Part shown: piece after piece, positions 1 through 11,172 of the stretch
Numbering within the stretch: the first letter of the stretch is position 1
Layout of the letters: each line of letters opens with the position of its first letter
Assembly: GCA_002005505.1 (NCBI GenBank)
Contig: KV908509.1
Location: forward strand, 195,780-259,779
Origin: Botryococcus braunii
Taxonomy: Eukaryota; Chlorophyta; Trebouxiophyceae
Length of the DNA stretch: 64,000 nucleotides
Reading direction: 5' to 3'
Translations under genes and position numbers: made by a program
Notes under the pieces: generated by a model
What the model was told of the DNA's origin: nothing
The model's input: only the letters and a program-made list of their open reading frames with translations
Database searches by the model: none

Positions 1-413
1 TACTGCACGCCCGTGGGAGCCACGTGGTTAGCCGCTCGAACGAGAGTAGCACCTTCCGTCGGTGATGGTTGCTTACGCCATGCATAGTTGGCACTCCGTC
101 ATTGCGTGTGTTTGATGACAATAGTTGTCACCGTTAGCACGCCAACGAGTGGACGATCTAGGGCTCTCACGAAGGATAGAGAGACATAAGTCGTACATGG
201 GCCGAGTCCGAATGATAGGCGTCCCCTGGCTAGGAACCCGCGTGCCGAGTAGATTAACACGAGAGGACAGAACTGGAGAAACCACAAGGGTAAGCTGTGT
301 GGTGGGGTGGTTCTTGTAAACGCTTGCTTGCCCCAAGTGACGGACCTCGTGTCGCGCCTCGTTCCTTGCTCCCTTCCTGCCTTACTTCCTTATAAATTCC
401 GCTGAGTTATTAC
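1..413. other. Unassigned sequence left of copia A
   Basis: No coding region or known repeat is recognised here. A TATA-like stretch (tataaatt) lies near 390, about 25 bases before copia integrase homology begins at about 414. This could be part of an LTR or leader from another element, but nothing else in the window matches it. Confidence 0.3.
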
Positions 414-3400
414 ATCCGCAGTGACAGAGGCACAGAGTTCCTAAATGCCAAGTTCAAGGAATTTTGTGCATCCCAGGGCACTAAGCTGGAGACATCTGCC
501 CCATATACCCCTCAACAGAACGGAGTTGCGGAGAGAGCCAACAGGACCCTCAAGGAACGCACCAGAACCCTCCTCAATTTTGCTGCAGCTAGCCCTGTCA
601 TGTGGAAGGAAGCCCTGGAGACAGCATGCACCCTCCTGAATATGGGACCCAGCACAGGCAGGCCCCTATCTCCCTGCGAAATGTTCATGGGATATAAACC
701 AGACGTATCCTTGCTGCGCACATGGGGATGCCTAGTCTTTGTGCACGTTCCTGATCAGCAGAGGGGGGCATTTGCACCAAAGGCTATGGCTGGGATGTTC
801 ACTGGTTACTCTCCAGTGTCAAAAGCATACCGTGTTTATATGGGAGGGGGAATCTGGAGAGAGAGCAGAGATGTCCAATTTGTAGAACACATTCGAGGAG
901 CTACTCGGGTGGGAATGGCAGTTCTCCCTGACCAGCCTCAGCAGTTCTCATACCCTGAAGACTTACCAGGGCAAATGCACAGCAGCAACCCAGTGGTGTC
1001 ATTACCACAGTGCAGCACGCAGAATCAGACTGTCAGTAGCCCATGCTCCAGCAGTAGACCTGACAGCTCCTTCCCAGTACCCTCTGACCAGGCTGCAACT
1101 GAGCCTGCTAGTCAGGGGAAGCCTTCCCAAGAGGAGGGCATTCTCAATGTGACTCCTGAATCAAGCACGGGAGAACAGCAGCCGGACTTGGATCAGTCCG
1201 GGGCTTTGGACGCTATTCAACGACTGGCGCGAGGAAGTTCGGACAGCGGGCAACACCAACAGATATTCAAGCGAGCACAGCAGTCACTGCGTAACACTCA
1301 TCCGACAACGACCATTCCGCCTCCGGACGGACTGTCGCGGGCTCAACGCTATGAGCAACGAACTGCGGCTCGAGATATCCTGCTGGCACAGGATAAGGGA
1401 GAGAGCTGTGAGCGAGAGGGGATGACTGAAGGTGACACAGAGTCACAGGGACCAGGGGAAGTGCAGGAATTGGGTCAGGACACCGAGAGACCTGCTTCAC
1501 TTGTAAGAGATGAGAAGGGGGCAGTCTCTGATCAGACTGCAGATGGTCCAAGCGAGCTGAGCTGTATGGGTGGGACCTGCTCAGTGCCTGAGAGACATGT
1601 TAGAGATGGGACCGCAATCTGTGATGCCCAAGGACAATGTGGTGCCAGCCACGCAAGTGTGGGCCATGCTTGGGAGTGTGCTGCTGGGCCTGCGCCCCAG
1701 CGCTCATGTCTAGTAGGGAGCAGACAGAGAGAGAGAGAGAGACATGGGCACAGTCTCAAGACAGACCAAGAACTCATGCAATGCAGAGTGGTTCAAATGC
1801 CTGTGAGAGTCCAGACGGGACTGCAAACCGTCAGCCATGTGAGAGTGTGTCTGAGGAGGTGAATCGGAAGCCTGGACAGTGTGAGAATTCCCCCAATTAC
1901 AAGAGCTTTCCGAGAGGTACCTGTGTTTGGGAGGATGATGTGAGAGTGACTGGCAGCAAGCTTGAGAGGGCAAGCTGTGAGTCTAAGAGAGAGAAGGATC
2001 AGAGGGGGGGATCTGGATCTTTGCCCACAGTCCCCATGTGCAGTGCGGCGACATTCAGCGAAAGAGTAGTGGGTGATAGTGAGAGTAAGAGTAAGCAAGA
2101 TCAGGGGAAGCACACTGGTGTGCGATTTGGGAAGATTAGTGTGCCTTCCAGTTTAAAGGAAGCCCAGCAGTCCCCACAGTGGGAATATTGGAAGGCTGCT
2201 ATGCAGGAGGAGCAAAACTCCTTAGATGCTCATGAGGTGATGGAGTTTGTTCCAAGACCTCGTGGTCACAAAGTAATCCCAGTTCACTGGATTTTCTCAG
2301 TGAAAATGGATGCTCACGGTAATGTGCTTAGGTTCAAGGCTAGGCTGGTGGCTCAAGGGTGTAGGCAAATTCCAGGAGTGGATGTAATGGAGGTATTTGC
2401 TCCCACCAGCAGTTATGGGTCTAGAAGAGCTTTGCTGTCAGTGGCTGCACAGGAGGGTCTTGAAATTCACCAGGTGGATGTCAAGACTGCATTTTTAAAT
2501 GGTGAATTAGAGGAGGAGGTCTATGTCACACAACCTCCTGGGTTTGAGAATGGGGATGGGAACACTGTGTGTCGCTTGAAGAAGGCACTGTATGGCCTGA
2601 AGCAAGCTCCAAGGGCATGTCATAAGACCCTGAATGAGAAGCTACTTACCATGGGGTATGAGGTGTGCAAGAGTGATGCTGGGGTCTATGTGAAATGTTC
2701 TGTGGATGGAGGGAAATCCTTTGTGCTGATTTATGTTGATGATCTGCTGATAGTTTCCAAGGGCATGAGTGAGATTGAAAGAGTGAAAGGGTTGCTTAAG
2801 CAGGAGTTCACCATTCATGATCTAGGAGAGGTGAAAGATTTCTTGGGCTGCCAAGTGATGAGAGATAGAGAGAAAGGGTTGATTTCGTTGAGCTGCATCC
2901 CCAAGATTGATGCCCTAGTTGAGAAAATTGGGCTGGATCTGGAGTCTGTGGGGCCTGACACCCCTATGACTAAGGATTTTGTGGCCACATAGCGACCTAT
3001 GTCTAAGGACAACAGTGCCAGCATTGGAGCTGGGAGTCCCTTACCACCAGGTCACAGATATTGTGAACTGGTTGGGTCACTGTTGTACATTGCCAACACC
3101 ACAAGGCCTGATATTTCCCAGGCTGTGGGAGTGCTTTCCAGGTATAGGATTACTCCCACCACTGCTCACTGGAATGAAGCCATCAGAGTGTTGAAATATC
3201 TGATGGCTACCAGGGATCTTGTGTTAGTACTTGGAGGGAAGGACACAGAGCTGGAGGGCTTTGTGGATGCAGATTATGGTGGTGATCAGGATCACAGGTT
3301 TTCCACTACGGGTTACGTAATTCGTGTGTTTGGAGGAGCAGTAGTTTGGGGAAGCAAAAAGCAGTCTGCAGTGGCCACATCCACTGTAGAGGCTGAGTTT

Positions 3401-3718
3401 ATGGCGGCAAGTGCAGCTGTCAAAGAGGCAAATTGGATGAAGGGATTCCTGGAAGAAATTGGTATTTCTCCATGGATTGTGAAGATCCACTGTGATAATC
3501 AGGGATGCATTAATCATCTCAGAAATCCAGTGTTCTCTAAGCATACCAAGCACATTGCAATCAGCTTTCATTTTGCTCGGGAAGCTATTGCATTGGGGCA
3601 GGTTGATGTGAAATACGTTCCTTCTGCTAGGAATGTGGCAGATATATTTACCAAGCCTCTGACAAGGCAGGTATTTCAGAGTCATCGTGAGGCTCTGGGA
3701 TTGGCCAAGTTTTTGTGA
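414..3718 (+). pseudogene. pol: Copia A pol remnant (integrase C-part, linker, RT, RNase H)
   Basis: This is the 5'-truncated polyprotein of a Ty1/copia retrotransposon. Homology starts inside the integrase core, just before the second catalytic Asp (DRGTEF, from 423), followed by the Glu in NGVAERANR. An acidic Ser/Glu/Cys linker follows, then RT with YVDD near 2733-2744, and copia RNase H (FVDADYGG, TVEAEF, HCDNQG) ending in ADIFTKPL and the stop at 3718. Gag, protease and the integrase zinc domain are absent. The frame shifts inside a GA microsatellite at about 1725-1745. An in-frame TAG at 2990-2992 replaces a Gln codon conserved in copia D. A conserved Trp before HKTLN is Cys near 2617. 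It belongs to the same subfamily as copia II and D. Confidence 0.9.
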
Positions 3719-3736
3719 GGAAAAGGCAAGGGGAAG

Positions 3737-4442
3737 TGTTATAATAGTGACAGAACATTTTGGTGCCTTTCCCTCAGAAGAGTAATAGTGGCCAGATCAG
3801 CTTCAATGAATAATCGGTGGCAGAACCTGGGAGTTTTGCCAGAACTCATCTAGACCAGTTATACGTTGATTAGGAAGGATGAGGTAATCAGACACGGTTT
3901 GCTAGAAAGGATTTATGACACCGGCGTGCAAGGACGAGGCACTTGATTGGGACATTAAAGGCACTTCGGGTGCTTATCTCTTGACTGTTGCCTATCAAGT
4001 CCTCATTCACATTCGGTCACTGCTTGTTCTCCTACACACAACAAGAGTACCGACGAGCTAATCACCCTTCGTGCCCGGGTCATACAGGTAACCTGACGTT
4101 ACGAGCCTGAAGCCTCATTGACAATGGATTAGGAAAGGTCTAGGTAATATTATTAAGTTGGTGCTAATGTTTTTCTCATTGATACACTGATAATGCAGAC
4201 TATCGGTAGTTACGTAGATTAAGTAGTTTGAATTACGGAGTGATGAGAGAAAGCAAGTAGCATTGTAATGACTTGATTGGGACATTAAAGGCACTTCGGG
4301 TGCTTATCTCTTGACTGTTGCCTATCAAGTCCTCATTCACATTCAGTCACTGCTTGTTCTCCTACACACAACAAGAGTACCGACGAGCTAATCACCCTTC
4401 GTGCCCGGGTCATACAGGGAACGCCGAACACAGAAGTTTACA
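3737..4442 (+). repeat. 3' LTR of copia A
   Basis: It starts TGTTATAATAGTGAC directly after a purine-rich tract (aaaaggcaaggggaag, 3721-3736) and ends TTTACA, giving TG...CA ends over 706 bp. The start and end match the LTRs of copia D. Near its 5' end it has the U3 motif GCCTTTCCCTCAG shared by A, D, II, III and IV. It carries the duplicated module described separately. The base after it (4443) is already inside the 3' LTR remnant of copia II, so copia A probably inserted there. Confidence 0.88.
3941..4417 (+). repeat. Duplicated structured module in LTR A (inner 3941-4087, terminal 4271-4417)
   Basis: A 147-bp segment occurs twice with a 330-bp period. The only difference I find is g/a in attcRgtcac. 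Each copy begins ACTTGATTGG and ends CATACAG. The inner copy is followed by GTAACC, a splice-donor-like context, and the terminal copy by GGAACGCC. Within each copy, ACTTGAT pairs with ATCAAGT, GCAC-TTCGG-GTGC forms a small hairpin, and CTTGTT pairs with AACAAG. Confidence 0.85.
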
Positions 4443-4647
4443 ACATATATCCTCCTAGCAAAAACGTGTCAGATCACCTCATTCTCTCTAATCTAAGTGG
4501 AATCAGTCTAGATTGATCTTGGCAGAACCTCTAAGTTCTGCCACCTATTACTCATTCTACAAATTGTTCCCGCTTGTTGTTCAGAGCTGGTCTGGCCACT
4601 ATTACTCTCCTGAGGGAAAGGCAGAAGTTTCTCTTACATATATAACA
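4443..4647 (-). repeat. 3' LTR remnant of copia II
   Basis: About 205 bp of U3. On the minus strand it starts TGTTATATATG directly after a polypurine tract (plus-strand cacttccccttgc just right of it). It matches the 5' LTR of the same element at 43690-43908 base for base apart from scattered substitutions. The rest of the LTR is missing where copia A's LTR begins. Confidence 0.8.
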
Positions 4648-5693
4648 CTTCCCCTTGCCTTTTTCCTCACAAAAACTTGGCCAGACCTAGAGACTCACGG
4701 TGTCCTTGAAATACCTGCCTAGTCAAAGGCTTAGTAAAGATGTTCGCCACATTTCTGGCTGAAGGGACGTACCTCACATCAACTTACCCCAGTGCAATAG
4801 CTTCCCTAACAAAGTGGAAGCTGATTGCAATGTGCTTGGTATGCTTGGAAAACACTGGATCTCTGAGATGATTAATGCACCCCTGGTTATCACAATGATT
4901 TTTAACAATCCATGGAGAAACTCCAATTTCTTCCAGGAAGCCTTTCCTGGACAATTTGCCTCCTTGACAGCTGCACATGCCGCCATGAACTCAGCTTCTA
5001 CAGTGGAAGTGGCTACTGCTAACTGCTTCTTGCTTCCCCAAACTACAGCTCCGCCAAACCTCGGATGACATAACCTGTAGTGGGAAAACGATGATCATGA
5101 TCTCCTCCATAATCTGCATCTATGAACCCTTCCAATTCTGTATCCTTCCCTCCTAGGACCAGGACCAGATCTCTCGTTCCCTTCAAATACTTCAGCAACC
5201 GAATGGCTTCATTCCAGTGTGCTGTAGTGGGATTTATTCTATAGCGAGAGAGTCACCCACTGCCTGTGCTATATCAGGCCTGGTGGTATTGGCAATGTAC
5301 AATAGTGACCCCACCTGCTCACAATATCGGTGGCCAGAAGGCAACAGGCTCCCAGCACCAATACTGTCACTGTTGTCCTTACACATAGGCCTCTGAGTGG
5401 CCACAAAATCTTTGGTCATTGGGGTGTCAGGCCCCAAGGACTCCAGATCCAGCCCAAATTTCTCTACCAATGCATCAATCTTGGGGATGCAGCTCAGGGA
5501 AATAAGCCCTTTATCCCTGTCTCTCACTACTTGGCAGCCCAAGAAATCTTTCACCTCTCCCAGATCATGGATAGTGAATTCTTGCTTGAGCAGCCCCTTC
5601 ACTCTCTCAATCTCTCCCATGCCCTTTGAAACAATCAGCAAATCATCCACATAAATTAACACAAATGACTTCCCTCCATCCACAGAGCACTTC
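4648..5693 (-). pseudogene. pol: Copia II RT C-part and RNase H, degenerate
   Basis: The end of the copia II polyprotein, read from 5693 down. YVDD lies in the frame at about 5660-5650, then the conserved FLGCQV and IANTTRPDIAQ blocks. A frameshift near 5245 breaks the frame, and RNase H pieces (WIVKNHCDNQGC, SKHTKHIAISF) appear in other frames around 4784-4978. Its upstream coding sequence resumes at 19734, on the other side of the chromovirus. Confidence 0.82.
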
Positions 5694-5993
5694 TGTAACA
5701 GGAATAGTCGCGTGTTATGGGAAAATGACCGGACCACGAGGATTTGGACCTCCATTAGGGTCCCTTCGTGCGTTATGGTCCTCCACGCCAAGAAGTGGCT
5801 GCTTCACGCGCCAAGGGAGTGACCCCTTGCTTGACAAGGCGCATTGGCGATGGAGACAGGGATACACTTAGAAAAAGGATAGAACAAGGTTTTGGCAGGG
5901 GAAGGACCGGGCCGGACTGGACGGGTACTGAGGTGGAGCCCAAACAACTTGTAACCATTGTTTTCGCATCCTTTGGCCGATTCTACTGTATCA
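5694..5993 (+). repeat. 5' LTR of chromovirus
   Basis: 300 bp with ends TGTAACAGG...TGTATCA. It matches 19430-19733, with a difference in a short CA repeat near 5861 and a few substitutions. Confidence 0.92.
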
Positions 5994-6221
5994 CTGGTAT
6001 CGGTGAGAGGGGCCAAATTTTGAGCTCCTCTCGTTGCTCCTCTCGTTGAAAAAATTTCCCAAAGAAGTTTTTCAGAGAATCCTATAGATTCGGATTGGGT
6101 TAGTTGTGGTGTGTGTGGCGCTTTTAGGGGCCTACGACTCGGGTCACCGAGTTTAGGGCCCCCACCCGGACTTTCTCGATTTCCTGTGTCACCGAGCCTC
6201 GCCAGCACTGACAGCTCAGAT
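5994..6221 (+). other. Chromovirus leader with likely primer-binding site
   Basis: Non-coding leader between the LTR and gag. The sequence just after the LTR, TGGTATCGGTGAG from 5995, has the TGG start expected of a site pairing with a tRNA CCA end. I could not match it to a specific tRNA. Confidence 0.55.
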
Positions 6222-7541
6222 ATGGCTACACGACAAGTCGAAGAGCTGCAGGCTGCTTTGGCAGAGGCCGAGGGGCGTGAAGCGGCAATGGCTGCCGAAC
6301 TGGCTGAGTTACGACAACAGGCAGAAAACGCTGAAGTTGCGGCTCAAAACCCCGCGAACCCACAGGCAAGAATCCCGACCGTTCGAACCCACTTACCGGA
6401 AAAATTCGAGGGACGCAGGGACGATCTCGAACAATTCCTAGACGATGTGAGGTCATATTGTGAACTCACCGGTATGCCCGCGAACCTCAGGGTTGACTAC
6501 GCAGTGCGCTGCTTAGGAAAGAGCGTGAAAAAGGTGTGGTTAACCAAAAAAGCAGCTTACGTGAGGCAAAATCCAGGTGCTGTCGTGGATTTAGCTCTCT
6601 TTGGGGATCTGTTGTCTTCTGTCTATGATAACACTGACAAGGTTGCAAAGGCAAGGGATAAACTTGATTCCGTATATCAGGGCAACGAATCAGTTGAGAA
6701 GTATGTTGAGCGCTTTACAACTTTCCTAGCAGAGGTAGAAGTCAGTGGGGACCTATCCATGGGGGAGAAAATCCATAGGTTTCGTAAAGGCCTACGTGAG
6801 GATTTAAAGAAATATTCAGCAATTAACCCTACAACAGGCAAAGGTTTTGATGATTTGGATGCCTTGATAAGTTTACTCACACGGTACGATGCCGCGGTGG
6901 GCGGGCCCTTACAGGCAAAGAGACTGAGAACCGGCCCCGGGGGCCCTAACTCAAGCATTGCAACCGCCACCGTTGGCCCAGCACCGCACGTTGCTGGCGT
7001 CGGACAGGACTGGACAATCCCCTACTACAGTCATGAATTTGGGATGATGGCAGCTGCACCGATGGTGGCAGCGCCAATCCAGATGGCCCATGGTTACCCT
7101 GCGCCGCTCGCCACGGTCGCCGCGATCCAAGGCGCGACTCCTTATCCCCGCAGGGATGGTTTACCTCCCGAGTATCGGAGGGACACTAGAGTTGCCTTTC
7201 CCCTCAACAGAAGCTGTTACGCGTGCAATACCCCTGGCCATGAATCTTGGTTTTGCCCACTCAAAAAACTTAGAGAGGACCCTAACGTCTATCTTAATCA
7301 ACAACAGTGGGACATCTTGCAACACATTGTGAAGGCCAGACAGGAGGTAAACCAGCCTGCTCCACCAATTCCAGGTCTGGCTGGTGATTTGCTGCGGCGA
7401 AGGGTAGGAGGGGGCCACAACAACTTTAGGTCCCTCGGTGTGGGAGCAGCCCCTATGCAAGGATGGACAGGACAGGGTGGGGCCGGACGGGGGATGAGAA
7501 TCAGAGGACGGGGCCGGGCAAGGGGACGCGGTAGGCCATGA
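6222..7541 (+). CDS. gag: Chromovirus Gag
   Basis: An intact frame of 439 residues from ATG 6222. The frame is open further upstream to 6111, but the start MATRQVEELQ begins the Gag-like coiled N-terminus. It encodes the structural protein of the cytoplasmic virus-like particle. An alanine/glutamate-rich helix comes first, then a retrotransposon Gag core (HLPEKFEG, about residue 50). A CX2CX4HX4C zinc knuckle (CYACNTPGHESWFC) lies near residue 330, and the Arg/Gly-rich tail resembles RNA-binding tails. Its stop overlaps the pol start in the four bases ATGA (7538-7541). Confidence 0.9.
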   Translation: MATRQVEELQAALAEAEGREAAMAAELAELRQQAENAEVAAQNPANPQARIPTVRTHLPEKFEGRRDDLEQFLDDVRSYCELTGMPANLRVDYAVRCLGKSVKKVWLTKKAAYVRQNPGAVVDLALFGDLLSSVYDNTDKVAKARDKLDSVYQGNESVEKYVERFTTFLAEVEVSGDLSMGEKIHRFRKGLREDLKKYSAINPTTGKGFDDLDALISLLTRYDAAVGGPLQAKRLRTGPGGPNSSIATATVGPAPHVAGVGQDWTIPYYSHEFGMMAAAPMVAAPIQMAHGYPAPLATVAAIQGATPYPRRDGLPPEYRRDTRVAFPLNRSCYACNTPGHESWFCPLKKLREDPNVYLNQQQWDILQHIVKARQEVNQPAPPIPGLAGDLLRRRVGGGHNNFRSLGVGAAPMQGWTGQGGAGRGMRIRGRGRARGRGRP

Positions 7542-10500
7542 GTGGAGTTAGAGAAGGAAACCTCCACACTTTTGTTCCTTGGGAATCTTTTCATTCTTCT
7601 ATCGAGCAACGTTGTTCTGAGTTTTTGCATTGTTCTTTTTCTAGAGGCCCCTTTGACAATACCCTACCCGATGGAACGTCTAAACCGAAATTTGTTGCAG
7701 TACCTATAGGTAAAGCTGAGGACACCTTATCCACTTTCGCTCGTGAGCAACAAGCAAATAAACATTTAAGTGCTTGTTTTCTAATGGGTAGTAAAGTGGC
7801 GAAATCCAAGGCAGTGTACCCATGGCTAAAAGGCATGAGAGTTATCCTGCAAGGTACCAAGGGACCTGATGTCCCCTACTCCTATGTAGTTTACCATGCC
7901 GGACCCAAATTTAGCGTATCTTTTGCTCAAGCTTTTTCAAATAGGCATTTAGCAATGCTTTTTCATGTTAACTGTACTGGTGTGAAGGGCGTCGCTTTAG
8001 TCGATACCGGGGCGACGCACTCGTTCGTCAGACATGACTTCCTAGCTACTCTCGGAGTGAGGCTGTCAAAGAAGTGTGTGGATGTCCAGCTTGCAGATGG
8101 GCAGACCATGCGCTCGGCGGGGACAGCTAAACTCTGTTGGATGGGGTGGACTTAATCGTTGGTGAGGATTTTCTGAAAGAAAGAAAAGCGTTAATTGACT
8201 ACAATCATGGCGCAGTTCATCTTAAACCGCCTCATTCCTCACACTACATTACACTCCTGAACCCGCTGCCCCCTAGTGAAAGAGGTACCTTACCGGCGCA
8301 AAAAGTGAATGTTATAAGTGAGGGTCAAGCTAGGCGGGCTATGCGTAAGGGTTGTCCAGGGTTTTGGGGGGTTGTGCGAGAGGCAAGGAGTGGACAGGAC
8401 TCAGTTTGTGCAACACACTATCTCCATAGGGTTGCAGTGGCAACTACAGAGGGGGATAATCCTTGGGACGAAGGCAGCGGAGCCACCGGCCTAAATTTAA
8501 ACGAAAACTCCCGGCGTGTTATTGAGGGTATGACTGACAAGCCACAAGACTTGAAGCAATTGTTGTTAGAGTTTTTGGATGTTTTTCCAGAGAAATAGCC
8601 AGATTTACCTCCAGACAGGGGCATCTTGCACACTATACCTATGACACCCGGCCATACGCCGCCCTGTCGCCCCACTTATAGGTTGGCTGAACCAGAAGTG
8701 GCGGAGTGTCGGAGGCAGGTTGAGGAATTACTAGCACAGGGTTTCATCAGGCCGAGTGCATCACCGTATGGTAGCCCCATATTGTTTGTGAGAAAGAAAG
8801 ACGGAACATTCCGAATGGTTATAGATTACAGGGCAGTTAATAACTTAACAAGGAAGGACAAATATCCATTGCCACGGATAGACGATCTTTTGGACAAGCT
8901 GCAGGGTTCAAAGTTCTTTACCTCTTTTGATCTCTTGTCAGGTCACCATTAAGTGCGATTACATGAATCCGATGTTCCCAAAACCGCTTTTAGAACACCC
9001 TTAGGTTCATTTGAATTTTTGGTGCTTCCTTTTGGTCTCACGAATGCTCCCTCCACGTTTCAACGGCTGATGAACAGTTTGTTTCATGATTTTATTCGAG
9101 AGGGTTTTGTTGTGGTTTACCTAGATGATTTGTTGGTATACAGCAAGTCAAGGGAACATCACTTAGAGCACTTAACTCGCATCCTTACTCGTCTGAGAGA
9201 GGAAAAACTTTATGCCAAATTATCCAAGTGTGAGTTTTTTGCTGATGAGTTGCGGTATTTGGGACATGTCGTGGGGCGCGACGGCATCAAAGTTGACCCT
9301 GCCAAAGTTCGGACTATTGTGGACTGGCCAACACCCACGGGGAGCACGCACGTACGACAATTCTTGGGACTAGCCAACTACTTCCGCAAGTTCGTCCCGG
9401 GCTACAGTACGCTTGCGGCCCCCTTAACCCGGCTCACTGGCAAAGTTCCTTGGATGTGGGGAGAAGCTGAAGAGCACGCGTTTCAAAGTTTAAAAGAAAC
9501 TTTGTCCAATGCTCCTGTACTAGCACTCCCAGACAGTAGCAAGCCTTTCAAAGTGATCTCAGATGCCAGTGACTATGGGGTGGGTGCAGTACTATTGCAA
9601 GAAGGTAGACCTTTAGCATACTTCAGTAAAAAGCTTAGTAATGCCGAACGCAATTATTCCACAACTGAAAAAGAGCTTGCAGGTGTGTTGTATGCCCTCA
9701 AGGAGTGGAGGTGTTACTTATTAGGGCAAACATTCATAGTTGTTACGGACCATCGCGCGAATAGTTTTTTGCAAATCCAAACCCTACTCTCACCCAGACG
9801 GGCGCGCTGGGCGGAGTTTCTACAGTTATTCGACATCCAATGGGAATATGCACCGGGATCCACTAACCCTGCTGACCCATTGTCTAGGAGTCCTCACTTA
9901 GCCGGGGCCCACGTCCGAGCCCTAGCTCGGGCCCAGGCTGGGGTTCAGGCGTCGGTTCAGGCTAGGGCAGGGCCCCTGGGGGAGCACTCTCCCCTTGTCG
10001 GAGTAGAAGCGATGGGGGTTGGGGAGGCTGCAGACTCCACCACCCTACCCACGCCGATGGACGGGTTGAGGGGATGGGGAAGGGTTTTAAGTGAGGCATA
10101 TGAGATAGATGATTGGCTCCATCGTAAACAAAATCGCCGCAAGTTAAGCTTCCATATAGTGGCTTGTGGAAGCGCGGTGCGCGCATTTACGTTCCCTCCC
10201 ACCATATGAGTTCTGACGGTGACGAACGTAACCTTCGTAGAGAAATCCTGGAAAATTTGCATGGACCACCTATAGTTGGTCATCCAGGCAGGGACAGGAC
10301 CCTCGAATTAGTGCAACGTTCCTGGTGGTGGCCAGGGATGGCCTCAGATGTGGCTGACTTTGTGGCCCAATGTGACTCGTGTCAACGTGTCAAAGCCCCA
10401 GCACACTTACCTGTAGGGTTATTACACCCTCTAGAAATACCTGACAGAAAGTGGCAATCAATGTCTATGGACCTAATCACTGGACTGCCAAGAACTAAGG

Positions 10501-11172
10501 AGGGGTATGACGCTATCTGGGTTGCTGTTGATAGGTTGTCAAAGTATGCGCACTTTGCTCCGACGACCACTGACGCAAGTGCAGAAGTGATAGCTCAACT
10601 GTTGCGGACCCGTGTCTTCACCTTGCATGGGTTTCCCACTCACATTGTATCAGACAGAGATCCTAGGTGGGTGGGTCGCTTCTGTCAAGAGCTCTTTCGG
10701 TTGGCCGGTTGTCGCTCTGCGCTATCTACAGCGTTTCATCCGCAGACCGACGGTCAAACGGAACGAATTAATAGGATCTTGGAGGACTACTTGCGTCATT
10801 ACGTCACTGGAAGACACAACGACTGGGATAAACACATGTGTGAGGCTGAATTTTCTTACAACAACACTTTTCAGCAATCAATCAACACTACTCCATTCAG
10901 GTTGACTTTCGGTCAGGATCCCACGATTCCCTTCCAGGAAGTCTATGAAGGTGTGACATCTTCTGTACGTGAGTATGTACCAGCAGCAGCAGAGTTTGTA
11001 CGAAGGATGAGATGGGATCTAGAAAGAGCGCGGACATGTCTCAAAGCTGCGCAGGACCGCATGAAGGCATATGCGGACGCGAGGAGAAAAGATGCTCCTA
11101 TTTTGAAAATAGGCCAACCTGTCCTCCTCTCAACAAAGAATCTGAAATTCAAGCATACCCGGACAAGAAAGC
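7538..11172 (+). pseudogene. pol: Chromovirus Pol, N-terminal part (protease, RT, RNase H, integrase core)
   Basis: Domain order is protease (LVDTGATHSFV, near 8000), RT ([20 protein letters not shown] near 9118-9129), RNase H (SDASDYGVGAVL, TEKELAGVLYAL, TDHRAN), an H2C2 integrase zinc domain (GHPGRDRTLEL, CDSC) and an integrase core (MDLITGLP, SDRDPRW, GQTERIN). Breaks are a frameshift at about 8125-8145, TAG at 8596-8598, TAA at 8950-8952 replacing a Gln codon in the GYHQVRL-type RT block, and a frameshift at about 10164-10209. The frame then runs into the C1 insertion at 11173, and the end of the protein is at 18399-18966. In its present state it cannot be translated as one protein. Confidence 0.9.

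Noticed and set aside
1..413. LTR of copia A at the left edge
   Set aside because: The sequence does not match the copia A, D or II LTRs, and integrase homology starts in mid-domain at 414, so no 5' LTR or leader can be supported here.
3941..4417. CRISPR-like or tRNA-like reading of the repeated, structured LTR modules
   Set aside because: There are only two copies per LTR, the spacers are long and shared between copies, and the context is retroviral. No cloverleaf forms.
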